64,000 bases of DNA from Rhabdophis nuchalis (lineage: Eukaryota; Chordata; Lepidosauria; Squamata; Natricidae): the NCBI GenBank assembly GCA_039707465.1, contig CM077643.1:380851919-380915918 (forward strand). Direction: 5' to 3'. Below the pieces are notes generated by a model, which did not search any database, was not told the origin of the DNA, and worked only from the letters and a program-made list of their open reading frames with translations. The number at the start of each line of letters is the position of its first letter. Within the stretch, counting starts at the first letter, position 1. Positions 22,205 through 34,052 of the stretch are shown here, piece after piece. A program made the translations under genes and the position numbers.

Positions 22205-24947
22205 AGAATCAGTTGGGCTTGCTGATTGTGTACCTGGCTCCCCGCTACGTATCAGCAGCCCTGCCTGAACTCCTTGAGACGATCGCCGAGATGGCGGTTG
22301 ATACCCCCAGACTGCTAGTCATGGGGGATTTCAACCTGCCATTGGTAGGCAAGACATCCGAGGTAGCTCGGGAGTTCATGGCCTCCATGATGGCCATGGA
22401 CCTGACCCAAATAATTCAGGGCCCCACGCACGAGGTGGGACACACACTGGATTTAATTTTTGTCTCTGGCCAGTGGATGAGTGATCTGGGAGAAGGGGAT
22501 TTAGTCATCATACCCCTGTCATGGTCAGATCACTCTCTCCTTCGGCTGGACTTTCCAACCATTACACCCCACTGTGGGGAGGCGGAACCAGAGATTCCGA
22601 GATGGTTCCGCCCCAGGCGCCTGATGGACCCAGAGAGGTTCCAGACAGAGCTTGGGCCATTACCTGTGACCTTGACCCGCGACTTGACTGAGGACCTAGT
22701 GGCCACATGGAATAGTGCGGCCATGGGGGCCTTGGACTGAGTTGCGCCCTTGCGGCCTCTCATGCGGTGCCGGTCCACCCAGGTTCCCTGGTTTTCCGAG
22801 GAGCTGAGGGGGATGAAACACCACAAGAGACGTAGGTGGAGATCCACACAGTCCGAATCTGACCGAACACAGGTAAGATCCCACTTGAGGACGTAGCTAG
22901 TGGCGATAAGAGTGGCCAAACGCAATTATTGTGCCACTCTTATCGCATCCGCAGATAACCGCCCTGCCACCCTGTTTTGGGTGACCCGCTCCCTCCTCCA
23001 ACAGAGGCCGCGGGAAGCCCCTTTGCAGGGCAGAGCTGAGGAATTTGGAGAGTATCTGCAGGATAAAATCGTGCAGATTCGGAACGAGTTGACCTCCACA
23101 GAAAGTAGTCTGGAGGGACCACCCAAGGCAGGTCTTGAGACCTGCCTTGTGACTTTGTCACTTCCGATGATATGGACAGGTTGCCAAGGAGACTAAAGGC
23201 CACCACATGTTCATTGGACCCGTGTCCCTCCTGCCTTGTACTGGCATCCTGGGAGGTCACACGAGGCTGGCTCCAGGAAATAGTGAACACCTCTCTGAGT
23301 GAGGGGTTCTTGCCGGCCACTTTGAAAGAGGCGGTGGTGAGACCCCCTCCTCAAGAAGCCTTCCCTGGACCTAGCGTTGTTGGTAAATTATCGTCCGGTC
23401 TCCAACCTTCACTTTTTAGCGAAGGTTGTACAGAGTGTGGTAGCACACCTGGAGGAAATTGATTATCTGGACCGGCGCCAGTTCGGCTTCCGACCTGGGC
23501 ACAGCACCGAGACGGCATTGGTCGCGTTGGTGGATGATCTCTGGAGGGCTCGGGATAGGGGTTGCTCCTCTATCCTGGTCCTATTAGACCTCTCAGAGGC
23601 TTTCGATACCATCGACCATGGTATCCTATTGCAACAACTGGAGGGGCTGGGGATGAGAGACACCATTTTATGGTGGTTCTCCTCCTACCTCTCCGGTCAG
23701 TCGCAATTCGTGTTGGCAGGGGGGCAGAGGTTGACCTCGAGGCCTCTCATGTGTGGGGTACCTCAGGGGTCGGTCCTCTCGCCACTCCTGTTCAACACCT
23801 ACATGAAGCCGCTGGGTGAGATCATCCGTGGTTTTGGGGTAGAGTACCATCAGTACGCTGATGATACTCAGCTGTACATATCTACCCCAAACCACCCCAA
23901 CGATGCCGTTGAAGTGATGTCCCGGTGTCTGGAGGCCGTACGGGTCTGGATGGGGAGTAACAAACTCAAACTCAACCCGTCCAAGACCGAGTGGCTGTGG
24001 TTTCCGACGTCCCGGTTCAGCCAGTTGACACCAACACTGGCCATTGGGGGCAAATTGTTAGCTCCCGTGGAGACGGCTCGCAATCTAGGCATCCTCCTGG
24101 ATTCCTGGCTATCCATGGATGACCATGTGACAGCCGTGGCCAGGGGGGCTTTTTACCAGGTCCGCCTGGTCCGCCAGTTGCGCCCCTTACTTGACCGGGA
24201 CGCCCTCTGCACAGTCACTCAAGCACTTGTGACATCCCGTCTAGACTACTGCAACACACTCTACATGGGGCTCCCCTTGAGGTGCACCCGAAGGTTACAG
24301 CTAGTACAGAATGCAGCCGCATGGGGGATTATGGGAGCCTCACGGCATTCCCATGTAACACCTCTCCGGCGCGAGCTGCACTGGCTGCCTATGGCCTTTC
24401 GGGTGCGCTTCAAGGTGTTGATAACCATCTTCAAAGCGCTCCATGGCACGGGGGCCTAGTTATTTGCGAGACCGCCTCCTATCTCACACATCCCTTCGAC
24501 CCCTCCGCTCCCATAGAGAGGGTCTTCTCCGGGTGCCATCGGCCGGGCAATGCCGGTTGGTGACCCCCAGGAGAAGGGCCTTCTCTGTGGCGGGCCCAGC
24601 TCTCTGGAACGACCTTCCCCCCGATCTCCGGACCACCACGGACCTCCGCCTCTTCCGCCAGCATCTGAAGACGCACTTTTTCCACCAAGCCTGCCTAGCC
24701 TAGTCCCCGAGACCATCTTATAAGACTGTGTTTTAAATTGATATAAGGTTTTAATTAGTGGGATTTTTAGTGATTTTTAGCACAGGGTATTCCAAATTTA
24801 ATCAGTTTTTATTGTGTTGTCTTATTTATGGCGTGTCTATTTATTTATATATTTATACTTGTTTTAATTTCCTGTGCACCGCCCTGAGTCCCTTCGAGGA
24901 GATAGGCGTGGTATAAAAGTCAAATAAAATAAATAAATAAAATAGAG
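22205..24947 (+). mobile_element. L2-clade LINE, nearly complete ORF2 with 3' end
   Basis: Inserted inside the hAT at 21589..25724. Order: AP-type endonuclease remnant, reverse transcriptase, C-terminal region, then a 3' UTR with the L2-type ending (caccgccctgagtccc ... ggtataaaagtc) and (aaat)n tail. Coding parts are broken by stops and shifts, so the copy is dead. The exact 5' boundary is uncertain; 22079..22204 could not be assigned. Confidence 0.85.
22213..24703 (+). pseudogene. L2 ORF2 (endonuclease and reverse transcriptase), frame-disrupted
   Basis: The endonuclease part (22213..22740) shows LLVMGDFNLP, HTLDLIF and the catalytic-type SWSDHSLL motif, then a stop at 22738. Frames are disrupted in 22741..23376. 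The reverse transcriptase lies in 23377..24459: NYRPVSNL, a LLDLSEAFDTIDH palm motif, GVPQGSVLSPLLFN, and the active-site box YADDTQLYIS. A shift near 24450 moves the C-terminal part (RDRLLSHTSLRP, SVAGPALWNDLPP) to the next frame, ending at 24703. This motif set is characteristic of the L2 clade rather than CR1. Confidence 0.85.
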
Positions 24948-25079
24948 ACAGACAGAGACAGAAAGAAAAAGAGAGAAAGAGAGAGAGAAAAGTGGGAGAG
25001 AGCGATAAAGAAAGAAAGAAAGAACTTATGACCACAATTGAGCCCAAAATTTTGGTTGCTAAGCAAGACCATTGTTAAG

Positions 25080-25557
25080 TGACATCCCGTCTGGAGTACT
25101 GCAACGCTCTCTACATGGGGCTCCCCTTGAGGTGCACCCGAAGACTACAGCTAGTCCAGAATGCAGCTGCGCGGGCAATATTGGGTACCGCCAGGTATTC
25201 CCACGTAACACCGCTCCTGCGCGAGCTGCACTGGCTGCCTGTGGTCTTTCGTGTGCGCTTCAAGGTGTTGGTTACCATCTTCAAAGTGCTCCATGGCACG
25301 GGACCTAGTTATCTGCGGGATCGTATCCTACCCCACACATCCCTTCGACCGATTCGCTCCCACAGAGAGGGACTTCTCCGGGTGCTGTCCACTAGGCAAT
25401 GCCAGTGGGTGATGCCCAGGGGAAGGGCCTTCTCTGTGGTAGGCCCTACCCTCTGGAACAACCTACCCCCCGAACTTAGATCTACCACGGACCTCTGCTC
25501 CTTCCGCCCCCTCGGGGAGAAGGGGCGGTTAATAAGTCGAATAAATAATAATAATAA
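25080..25557 (+). mobile_element. L2 LINE 3' fragment with internal deletion
   Basis: Codes the ORF2 C-terminal stretch (SRLEYCNALYMGLPLRCTRR ... SVVGPTLWNNLPPEL). It then jumps from the middle of the last coding segment straight to the 3' end (ccctcggggagaaggggcgg) and an (aat)n tail. Flanked by aagtga on both sides within the hAT sequence. Confidence 0.8.
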
Positions 25558-25865
25558 TAAGTGAGTTTCACCACATTTTCCAAGTTGGCCACGCCCACCC
25601 AGTCACATGACCACTGAGCCACTCCCACAAAATAGGCCACACCTTCTTCTGGCTCTCAAAATAAATTTCAATCATTGTATTGTTTATATTTGGCTCTGTT
25701 GACTAATGAGCTTGCCGACCACTGATCTAGTCCAACACCCTGCCCAAGCAGGAGACCCTATATCTGCCTCTATCTAGGATCAAACTCACAACCTGTTTTA
25801 TTCCATAATGCAGCTTTTACACCATCTTGGGAATCATGCAGTCTATATATTCAATGCACTGACTT

Positions 25866-26300
25866 TTTTTTTTAATGGTAATTTGCTTACTTTAATTGTG
25901 CATCTGGTCAGGATTGCTTGCATGGTTTAAAAATGTTACTAACAAATCTCACAATAGTTCACACAGCCTAGTGAAGCTGATACCAGGTGGAGCTGCTTAA
26001 TCTGTATTCCTCTTCCATATCCAACAAGGTTTCAATGATAGCTTCATCTTCAGGGCTGTGTTCTAGGACCTTTCTCAAAGTGTTCCTCTCACCCAGGTGG
26101 GCAGCTGAGGATTCATCCGCAGACATATCTTCATGATCCTTTGGATTCTCTTACTTGTCCTTTCTTCCATCTCTCCCCGTCTTGCAGACTGATAAAATAC
26201 TGCTTGTCAGCCATAAAGATTGGAGTGTGCAACCATGTAGTTTCCTTGCTCATCAATGGTTCCCGTTTGGTACATGTAATACTCGAGGTTACCGTCACTG
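25866..26300 (-). pseudogene. Retrocopy-like fragment of an unidentified protein-coding gene (copy A)
   Basis: On the minus strand it reads (with a stop and a shift) YYMYQTGTIDEQGNYMVAHS, then QAVFYQ, GEMEERTSK, MSADESSAAHLGERNTLRKV and LEHSPEDEAIIETLLDMEEE, then a stop. A 3' UTR with ATTAAA and an A10 run (T10 on the + strand near 25868) follows. That end suggests retroposition from mRNA. I cannot name the parent. A second copy is at 35652..36012. Confidence 0.5.
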
Positions 26301-27051
26301 AAAAAAGATTTGACCTAAGGATTCTGTTTTTCAGAAGAAGAGACTGCTGAACACACTGATTTTAAAGAAACCCAGCTGGCAAATATATTCCTTCATTGAC
26401 ATTTTCTTTCAAATGTTTTCTTAGGAAAAGTGCTGTAACCTTTCACACTCAGGCTGCCTTCTTCTCTTTGCATCATTCCTAGTTCTGCAAGTAGGGATGG
26501 CCTATGTTATTGCATTGTAAGCATGATTTCTCCATGTCACTGCCAGGCAAAAAGAACATTCATAAGAAATCTGTATGTTAGCTTCATGATAACCTCTCGA
26601 AATCTATGGAAATCCCCCAGAAAGAATTTAAAAAAGAGGAAGGAACTCATCTAGACTAAGCCAGGGTGATGAGGCCCGGATGTTTCCGTGAGGGATAGGT
26701 TCCACGTTCTTCATGTCCCATGATGTGATATAACTGTCTTGCTTAAATTACTTCCATTGACATTGCAATGTTGCATTCGCTTGCATCAGAATGGAAAAAA
26801 AAAAAGGAAAGCATTACTAGAGGTTTGCCGAACAGAGCAGAAGTCTACTGAATCGGGCATCCTGGTTCCTGCAGTTGACAGTCAGTTATTTGGCAGAATT
26901 AAGACAAGAGCACACCCTTCTGCCGGTGCCCAGCATTCAGAAACAGCAATCTTTTCCTCCGAAGATTGCATGGGGCAAACCTTTCTCCGTGAATTTTAAA
27001 GCCATTTAGATCAGTAGCAAAGTCATCTTCGAAAAGCAAATTCTACAAATT
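26301..27051. other. No clear feature; may extend copy A upstream
   Basis: Minus-strand reading gives short open stretches (for example LAELGMMQREEGSLSVKGYS near 26450), which may be more of the same pseudogene. No start or identity was determined. Confidence 0.3.
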
Positions 27052-27059
27052 GGTGCAGG

Positions 27060-27389
27060 CAGGAGTAGACTGCTGGGGGTTCACAAGGGTTCGGGAGAAC
27101 TTCTAGCTAAGATTCTGGGCAGTTCGGACAACCCCCAAATCCCACTCCTGCCTGGCCCTGCCCACCCCTCCCCTCCTAGGAATCCCCACATGGCCCATTT
27201 TGGATGCAGGTAAGTGCAGGGAATGCACAGAGGCTCAGGAGGGCAAAAAACCAGGGCCACTGGAAGTTTGGGGAGGCCGGAAACAGGCCTGGCCTCCAGA
27301 GGACTTCCGGAGTCTGGGCCTACCATGGCCACGCCCACCCAGCAATGAGGCAGAGAACCCTTTGCTAAAATTTTTGAAGCCCACCCCTG
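27060..27389 (-). mobile_element. hAT MITE, same family as 2359..3322
   Basis: A perfect 8-bp target duplication ggtgcagg (27052..27059 and 27390..27397). The right end gaagcccacccctg is the inverse of the TIR at 2359. Its intact centre fixes the L2 insertion point in the other copy. Confidence 0.87.
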
Positions 27390-27404
27390 GGTGCAGGAAG
27401 CCCT

Positions 27405-27772
27405 TGACTCACAATCATTCATTTGGTGAAGTTTGGCGGCACTAAAATATTGATTTACAACCAATTGTAGCACTTACAACTATCACAGAATCCCCAGAGT
27501 CTGGTGATCAAAATTCAGGCACTTTTAGCAACTGTCATATATTTACAATGTTTGCAACATCCCAGGATCACATGGTCCCCATTTGCAATTTCCCCAGCTA
27601 AAGTCTAGGAGGGGAACTGGATTTGCTTAATGGTCATGTGATTCACCTAACAACTGCAGTGATTCACCTAACAACCTTGGCAAACATATTAAAATCAGGC
27701 ATAATTCACTTAACAGCAAACTTCCTTAGCAACAGAAAATCTGGAGCCAATTGTGGTCATAAGTGAAGTGAC
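27405..27772 (-). mobile_element. Repeat of the cttgacttacgacc family
   Basis: caactgcagtgattcaccta, ctgtcatatatttacaatg and ccaattgtggtcataagtg in reverse orientation. Adjoins the hAT at 27060. Confidence 0.6.
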
Positions 27773-27782
27773 CTTTAATTAA

Positions 27783-28062
27783 CAGATTAGCAGAGTTGGA
27801 AGGGACCTTAGAGGTCATCTAGGCCAACCCTCTGCTTAAGCAGGAGACCCTACACCATTTGTGACAGATGGCAGTCCAATCTCTTCTTGAAAGTCTCAAG
27901 TGATGAAGCCACCACGACTTCCGAAGGCAACTTCTGTTCCATTGGTTGATTGTTCTCACTGTCAGAAAGTTCCTCCTTATTTCTAGGTTGAATCTCTCCT
28001 TGGTCAGTTTCCATCCGTTATTCCTTGTCTGGCCTTCAGGTGCTTTGGAAAAGAGCTTGGCC
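27783..28062 (-). mobile_element. CR1 3' region
   Basis: gcagagttggaagggacctt at the left, then ttgttctcactgtcagaaag and tcaggtgctttggaaaagag. Confidence 0.87.
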
Positions 28063-28193
28063 TGTATGAAGAAGACAAGACAGAAAATAGTTCTCTGCCT
28101 GCTTTCTCCAAACCATGCACAGCTACAGAAACAAATCTTGCTCTTTTCCTTATCTGTAAATGCAACAATTGCATTCATGCAAGTTTTAAACTA

Positions 28194-28655
28194 GGTTGCT
28201 ATTCTGCCCCTCTTCCTTCAACTGATACAAGATTGGCTGCTTACCACTATCTCTCTTGGCTGCTTGCCTTAATGTCTCGTAACAGATACAAAGCTTATTC
28301 TAACACCACTATACCCAAAACTGAAGTCAAACATTGTTCTCTGCAAAAACCTCTTCATCACAGACTTCCTTTTAAACCCTCTTGGGAGGGGCCATTCATT
28401 AAGCAGCTGAGACCAATGCAGGGCCTCCAAGTTTGCTTCTGATGTAATTGAAGCCTCCTCTTCTCAGCCCTTCTCAATCTAGCATCAGGGACAAACTGGC
28501 CCTGATCCTCCCCACTACTACCCAGGTATCTCCTGAGGACCAGCCAGGCTCTCTGCTTCCTCAAGGTCGCCCTCCTCCTCCAGAGCAGACTCATAGGACT
28601 CCTCACTAGAGGAGTCCATCAGCAGCTCATCCAGAGGCGGCTGAGCCACAACTTG
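28194..28655 (-). mobile_element. LTR-like repeat, second copy
   Basis: Closely similar to 39308..40602: caatctagcatcagggacaa, tccagagcagactcatagga and ggaggggccattcatta are shared. Here it lacks the hAT insertion, confirming the hAT boundaries in the other copy. Confidence 0.5.
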
Positions 28656-29172
28656 CTTATAAACCTAGCAGCTATTTTGACAAAACTTGCTAAACTGTTT
28701 AGATTTAACTTTGGATAGCCCTGATGTGACTTTATGATACCTAGGTTACATTTTGAAGTATTGCACAAGACTCAAACTTGGACTGATTCAGTAACTGGGT
28801 TGCAGATGTTGTATTAACACAAACTAAATCAGTACAACAGTACATAAAAATGCAAAATAGGTCTGTACATCTACAGTAATATTGTTGATTTTTTTGCACC
28901 AAAGTAGCAAGTTTTTGTCAGATTTTTAGTCTGACAAAAGAGCAGTGTTCCAAACTCAAGCACCCAAACAGTTAATTTTAACTTTCAAAGTTGGAAATTC
29001 CAGACAAAACAGACAAAAGTATATCAATGACGGTTATTTCCAGACAATCTTGCTTCTGAAGGTTGCAAGCCAAGATTATGAAATCTTAGAATTAATGCTT
29101 ATCAATACAATGAGATTCCTGGCATCTACTGCACTCTACCCAGCTGCATTCACTAATCCCTTTTCCGGATTA
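28656..29172. other. No recognised feature
   Basis: AT-rich. The 92-aa ORF at 28945..29223 runs into the hAT and has no domain. Confidence 0.35.
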
Positions 29173-29404
29173 CTTTATGCCAGTGGTGTCCAAACTTTTT
29201 TCAAAGAGGGCCAGATTGGATGAAGTGAACATGGTGGAAGGCCGAACATTTTTCCGAACATTCTTTGAATCATTACAATTAAATGCAAATAAATTATTTT
29301 ATGCCAAGTTAATTGCAAATGACATACTTTTCATTTCATAACATTAAGATCAACTGACAGTTGAGTTTTCACAATGTATTGAAAATAAATTTTAAAAAAA
29401 CTTA

Positions 29405-29440
29405 CCTATCTCTTTCTCTTTCTTCCTCTCTCTCTCTCCA

Positions 29441-29485
<45 letters not shown>

Positions 29486-30240
29486 CTCTTTCTTTCTGTC
29501 TCTCTTTCTTTCTGTCTCTCTCTCTCTTTCTTCCTCTCTCTCTCCATTTCTCTCTCTCTTTCTTTCTCTCTCTTTTTCTCTTTCTTTCTGTCTCCCTTTC
29601 TCTCTCACTCTCTCTCTTTCTCTTTCTTCCTCTCTTTCTCCATTTCTCTCTCTTTCTCTCTCTCTCTTTTTCTCTTTCTTTCTGTCTCCCTTTCTCTCTC
29701 TCTCTCTCTTTCTCTCTCTTTCTTCCTCTCTCTCTCCATTTCTCTCTCTTTCTCTCTTTCTTTCTCTCTCTCTTTCTCTTTCTGTCTCTTTCTCTCTCTC
29801 TCTTTCGCTCTTTCTTTCCCTTTTTCTCTCTTTCTCTTCCTTTCTCTCTCTTTTTCTCTTTCTTTCTGTCTCTTTCTTTCTCTCTTTCTCTTTCTCTTTC
29901 TCTCTCTCTCTGTCACTCTGTGTGTGTGTCTGTCTGTCTGTCTCTCACTCACTTAATCAGTCTCTATCTGTCTCTCCCTCCCTCTCTCTGTCTCTCCCTG
30001 TCTCTGTGTGTGTCACTCTCTCTGATTCTCTCCCTCCCTCCCTCTCTCTGTATGTCTGTCTCTCCCTCTTTCCCCGTCTGTCTCCGATTCAATCCCTCCC
30101 TGTGTCATTCTCTATCTGTGTCTCTCTCCGTCTCTCTCCCTCCCTCTCTTTCTCTCTGTCTCTGTCTGTCTCTCTGTCTTTCCCTCCCTCCCCTTCTGTC
30201 TCTCTCTGTGTCTGTCAGTCACTCCCTCTCTCCCCTCTCC
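29405..30240. repeat. CT-rich polypyrimidine tract
   Basis: TCTC/TTTC-rich, grading into ctgtctgt and ctccctcc units. A 545-aa S/L-rich open frame runs through it but is a composition artefact. Confidence 0.95.
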
Positions 30241-30324
30241 TCTCCTCCCCCACCCCGGGAAGCAGCAGAAGGGCCGGTATGCCGGAGGTTACGGACGCCT
30301 CCTCCTTAAGCACCACCGAGGGTG

Positions 30325-30720
30325 TCGCCCGGCAGGGGCGTCAGGCAGGGAAGCCGGTCGCGTCTCCATCGCGGCTCCCTCCGGCAGGCACCACGGCTTA
30401 CGTTCTGAGGCCGCGCGACCGGCTTCCCTGCCTGACGCCCCTGCCGGGCGACCTTGTGCGGCGGGAGCTGCACGTTCTGGGGCTGCGTGGCTGGGAGGGA
30501 GGTGAACGCGCGGCCCCAGAACGTAAGCCGTGGTGCCCGCCGGAGGGAGCCGCGATGGAGCCGCGACCAGCTTTCCTGCCTGACGCCCCTGCCAGGCGAC
30601 CTGCCGGGCGACCTTGTGCGAGCACCCAAGGCTACCGTCATCTTAAGCACCACCGATGCTGTCGCCCGGCAGGTCGCCCAGCAGGGGCGTCAGGCAGGGA
30701 AGCCAGTGGCGGCTCCATCG
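30325..30720. repeat. GC-rich inverted repeats in the hAT right part
   Basis: A perfect 38-bp arm, gtcgcccggcaggggcgtca onward (30325..30362), is matched by its exact complement at 30415..30452. Related arms recur at about 30558..30610 and 30658..30705 in opposing orientations. Confidence 0.8.
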
Positions 30721-30921
30721 CGGCTCCCTCCTGCAGGCACCAAGCGCACGTTCTGGGGCCGCGCGTCCACCTCCCTCCCAGCCACACAGCCCCAGAGACA
30801 GAGGGAGGAAGGGAGGGCCACATTTACACAGAGCAGGGAGGGCTGTTGGAGGGCCGTATTAAACCGACCCCCGGGCCGCAAATGGCCCCCGGGCCGGACT
30901 TTGGACATGCCTGCTTTATGC

Positions 30922-31821
30922 TAATTCATCTTCCAAGGGTCCTTCTGGAGAGAGCAGTGCACCACAAGCCTTTTGGAATGCAATGGCAGCTCCGATGAGT
31001 TACTCAAGGGCTTCCCCTTTTCATCTGTTTCCTCACTATCACCTCCTGTCAACCTCAACATCTGGAAGTGAGTCATCATCGTCTAGGTGTTCAGCTGTTG
31101 TTTAACTTGGCTATTTAATGATCTCATTTTCTGCACTTACTTTCAATACGCTCAGTTCTAAAGTAAACAAACAGCTCTCATGCAAACAACATGTTGTTTA
31201 AAAAAAGCTACCCAACCTTAGCAGGTCGTGCAAATGCTCCTTTTAAAACTTTCCTTGATCTGATTAAGTCTGCTGTGAGAATGTAGCCAGTAACTAAGCA
31301 ACCCGGATTTTGCATTGTTTTTGAAGATGTGGTTTTCGTTCCACCAGCATGTTGTGTGAAAATAGCCTTACTGTTGTTCTTGAGGTGGTGTTCATACAAC
31401 ACACTCACAAATCACAATTCTTGTTCTCCTATGGGGTGCTACATCTCTCTGGTGGACTTAATGTAGATTTGTAATTCCTACAGCACATTATGACAATACC
31501 GTAACTGAATTCCTGCAACAACCTACCCAACTTCATCTCACTTTACTTGAGCATGCTCTATGAATCCAGCCAATATTATAGCTTCTGAAGAGAACAACAA
31601 CAACAGCAACAAAGGATGGCCAGAATCTCTGGTTGTTCCCAGCAGGTTTCCAGGAGGCCAGTGATGTGTATTTTGTATTGCATTTTCTGGTTCCAAGTAA
31701 TAGAACCATAGTAAGCAAAACTCAGAGGCCGGTTGATTCCTCAAAGAATAGCTTTATTTGATATATTATATTGGCACAGATCTAGTGAAAACTGACTCTG
31801 AAGGTTCCTGTGGTTTTCACC
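30922..31821. other. No recognised gene or repeat
   Basis: About 0.9 kb of unique-looking sequence with only short chance ORFs. Confidence 0.35.
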
Positions 31822-31859
31822 TACCGTATTTTTCAGAGTATAAGATGCACCAGAGTATA

Positions 31860-32262
31860 AGATGGTAGGTAGATAGAGGGATAGAAAGGGAGAGAAAGAG
31901 AGAGAAATACAGTAGGTAGGGAGAGAGAGTAGTTAGGTAGGTAGGTAGGTAGGTAGGTAGATAAAGTGATAGAGAGAGAGAAAGAGAGAGAGAGAAATAC
32001 AGTAGGTAGATGGGGGGGGGGAGAGGGGGGGGAAGGTAAGTAGGTAGGTAGGTAGGTATATAGGTAGATAGAGGGGGGAGAGAGAGAAATACAATAGGTA
32101 GGGAGAGAGAGTGTGTAGGTAGGTAGGTAGAGGGATAGAGAGAGAAAAATAGAGAGAGATATACAGTAGACAGGTAGGGGGAGAGAGACAGAGGGAAGGT
32201 AGGTAGGTAGGTATATAGGTAGGTAGACGGGGGGGGGGAGAAAGAAATACAGTAGGTAGATG
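31860..32262. repeat. GGTA/GATA/GAGA compound microsatellite
   Basis: Several rounds of a ~100-bp module (taggtaggtag ... gagagagaaatacagtaggta). This makes it a minisatellite built from microsatellite motifs. Confidence 0.9.
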
Positions 32263-32373
32263 TTTCCAGATGTATTTACCCATGTGCTGGAGAAGGAAAT
32301 CATTGTGGCACCTAAAACCTTGTTTCTGCTGGCACAGCACTTGATCTGTGTAATTCTCATCAATCCCTCTAAC

Positions 32374-32508
32374 TCAGGGGTTCCCAAACTTGGCAACTTT
32401 AAGACTTGTGGACTTCAATTCCCAGAATTCTCCAGCCAGCTATCTACACAAGCTATGCTGGCTGGAAAATTCTTGGAGTTGAAGTCCATAAGTCTTAAAG
32501 TTGCCAAG
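32374..32508. mobile_element. Palindromic hAT MITE, right end lost
   Basis: CAGGGGTTCCCAAACTTGG at the left and ttaaagttgccaag at the right without the terminal CTG. Same core as 899..1033. Confidence 0.75.
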
Positions 32509-32970
32509 TAACTAAACAGCCTTCCGAAAGGAAAAAAAAAACCTTTTTGCACTCTGCAGACTTCCCCAAAACAGCCCGTTTTTCACAAAAACGGGCCCAT
32601 TTCTTTTCAAATAAAAGGCATGAATAGCCTTGGAGGGCCTTGCTCCTGGGGTGAGCAAAAAACGAGCAAAAAAATGACTTGTTTTCTGCAAAAACGGGCC
32701 AATTTTATGTCAAAAATATTGCATGTCTAGCTTTATGGAGGCTTATAGTGCAGCTGGGGGGGCAAGAAACTGCCCGTTCTAGTCTCATTTCTGCCTCTCC
32801 AAGACCCCCCAGGATCTCTCTGGAAGCCTCTATAAGGCACAGCCATTTTGGTGAAGGGGTGAGGTTTCAGGAGGCAAAAAAATGCTGTATTCGATGTATA
32901 AGATGCACCCAGATTTTCAGGCTCTTTTTAGAGGAAAAAAGGTGTGTCATATACTCCAAAAAATATGGTA

Positions 32971-34052
32971 ATTAAAAGTAAAAGTTTGCCACTTTCTCAA
33001 AACAATCTATCACATGGTCCAATCACAGCTCTGGTCCAGTTGCCTGGTGACATCACTCCTCCTTCCTCCAACCAGGTGTGAGAATGTCCTTGGTTCCCAA
33101 GAGAAAATATTTTATTTTGACCACAAAGTCCCAGCTATATCAAATTACCCCTTCCCTATCCCTTAGCTCCAGTGTGGCAACACTGAAGCTCCAAGATGGC
33201 TTTGGTTAGGTCAGCTTCAGGATTGACATTGTACTTCTTCCTCCCATGTCAGGCACAACCCATTTACCTTTAGTACTCTTCCGCCATCAAAGAAGTAATG
33301 TATCCTCTCATCCACCTTAATAAAGCACAGGAACACACTGGCCCCTCAAGGCAAACTGTAAAATCTGGACCAATAGACATGTGTAAATGGATGCCATGGC
33401 TACCTTGGACTAAGCTAGGCTAAGATGGGCTATATGGTTTGGTGTGCTGTGGGATACTAGCTATTGTTTCCATGTGCATCTACAGGCCAACCTGTCTGGC
33501 TATAATTCAGATTACATGTAGGGCACCTAATATGAACACAAGATCTTTTTAACGTGAGCTCAATATATCTGATGAACTCAGCTTCTGAATCAGACTGCCT
33601 TCCTTCCCTGGATACTTGCACTTTGTAAAAATGCTTTTGAAGAAGATGATGAATGAATGTTAAATGGTGCAATCCAGGAAATGTTACCTGCAAAATTTAC
33701 AAAAGGCAAAGGATTCTCCTAAAATGCAAAGAATCAGATGGGCACTGGAATATCACTAAAGTACGACTTGCAGTATATCTGACCCATTCATAAGGACTAT
33801 TTCTAGTCTAAACACTTCTGCTGACTTCCTATTACGCATGTGTGTTTTTGATATTTGCACTCTCCAAGTTGCCCTCATATTGGCACTCTTAAATATCCTA
33901 TCTTCCAATCCTGTTGAGAGATGGTAAATTACATTTTTCTCCCTCCCTGCCTGCGTTGCACAGGTTCCCTTCCAAGTTTCTGAACAAAAGGAGAGAGGAC
34001 AGGAATCTCAATGCTTGCATTCATTTTCTGCACGGAAATAAAGTCATTATGA
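32971..34052. other. No recognised gene or repeat
   Basis: The 78-aa reverse ORF 33457..33693 has no recognised domain. Confidence 0.35.

Larger units (their letters stand above)
21589..25724 (+). mobile_element. Non-autonomous hAT element split by two L2 insertions
   Basis: TIRs are CAGTGGTCGGCAAACC at the left and the complement of CAGTGGTCGGCAAGC at the right. The 8-bp target duplication atctagtc is perfect (21581..21588 and 25725..25732). Internal parts are a 320-bp palindrome (21700..22018), a purine tract (24946..25022) and a segment shared with the hAT at 3816. L2 copies occupy 22205..24947 and 25080..25557. It inserted into a CR1 3' end, which resumes at 25733. No transposase was seen. 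Confidence 0.85.
21553..25765 (-). mobile_element. CR1 3' end, interrupted by the hAT element
   Basis: Reads gagttggaagggaccttg at 21557 and, after the hAT, caacaccctgcccaagcaggagacc at 25733. This is the conserved CR1 3' end in reverse. Its tail abuts the (GATA)n/(GGTA)n array at 21393..21552. Confidence 0.8.
29181..30913 (+). mobile_element. Non-autonomous hAT element with CT tract and GC-rich inverted repeats
   Basis: Left TIR CAGTGGTGTCCAAACT, right end ACTTTGGACATGCCTG. The 8-bp target duplication ctttatgc is perfect (29173..29180 and 30914..30921). The body is a ~190-bp left end, a ~830-bp CT tract (29405..30240) and a GC-rich right part with inverted repeats. Same architecture as 3816..5580 but different TIRs. 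Confidence 0.87.
31824..32968. mobile_element. TA-flanked MITE (gtatttttcagagtataaga family) with large inserts
   Basis: Left end CCGTATTTTTCAGAGTATAAG, right end tatactccaaaaaatatgg, TA on both sides. It contains a (GGTA/GATA)-type array (31860..32262) and a worn hAT MITE (32374..32508). A shorter relative is at 46820. Confidence 0.7.

Noticed and set aside
22213..24716. Host reverse transcriptase-like gene
   Set aside because: Frame-disrupted L2 LINE inside a hAT with L2 3' end.
29361..30998. 545-aa open frame
   Set aside because: Runs through a CT tract and the GC-rich end of a hAT; S/L/P-rich translation from low complexity, no domain.
31860..32262. CRISPR-like array of direct repeats
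   Set aside because: Simple GGTA/GATA microsatellite modules without unique spacers; vertebrate context.
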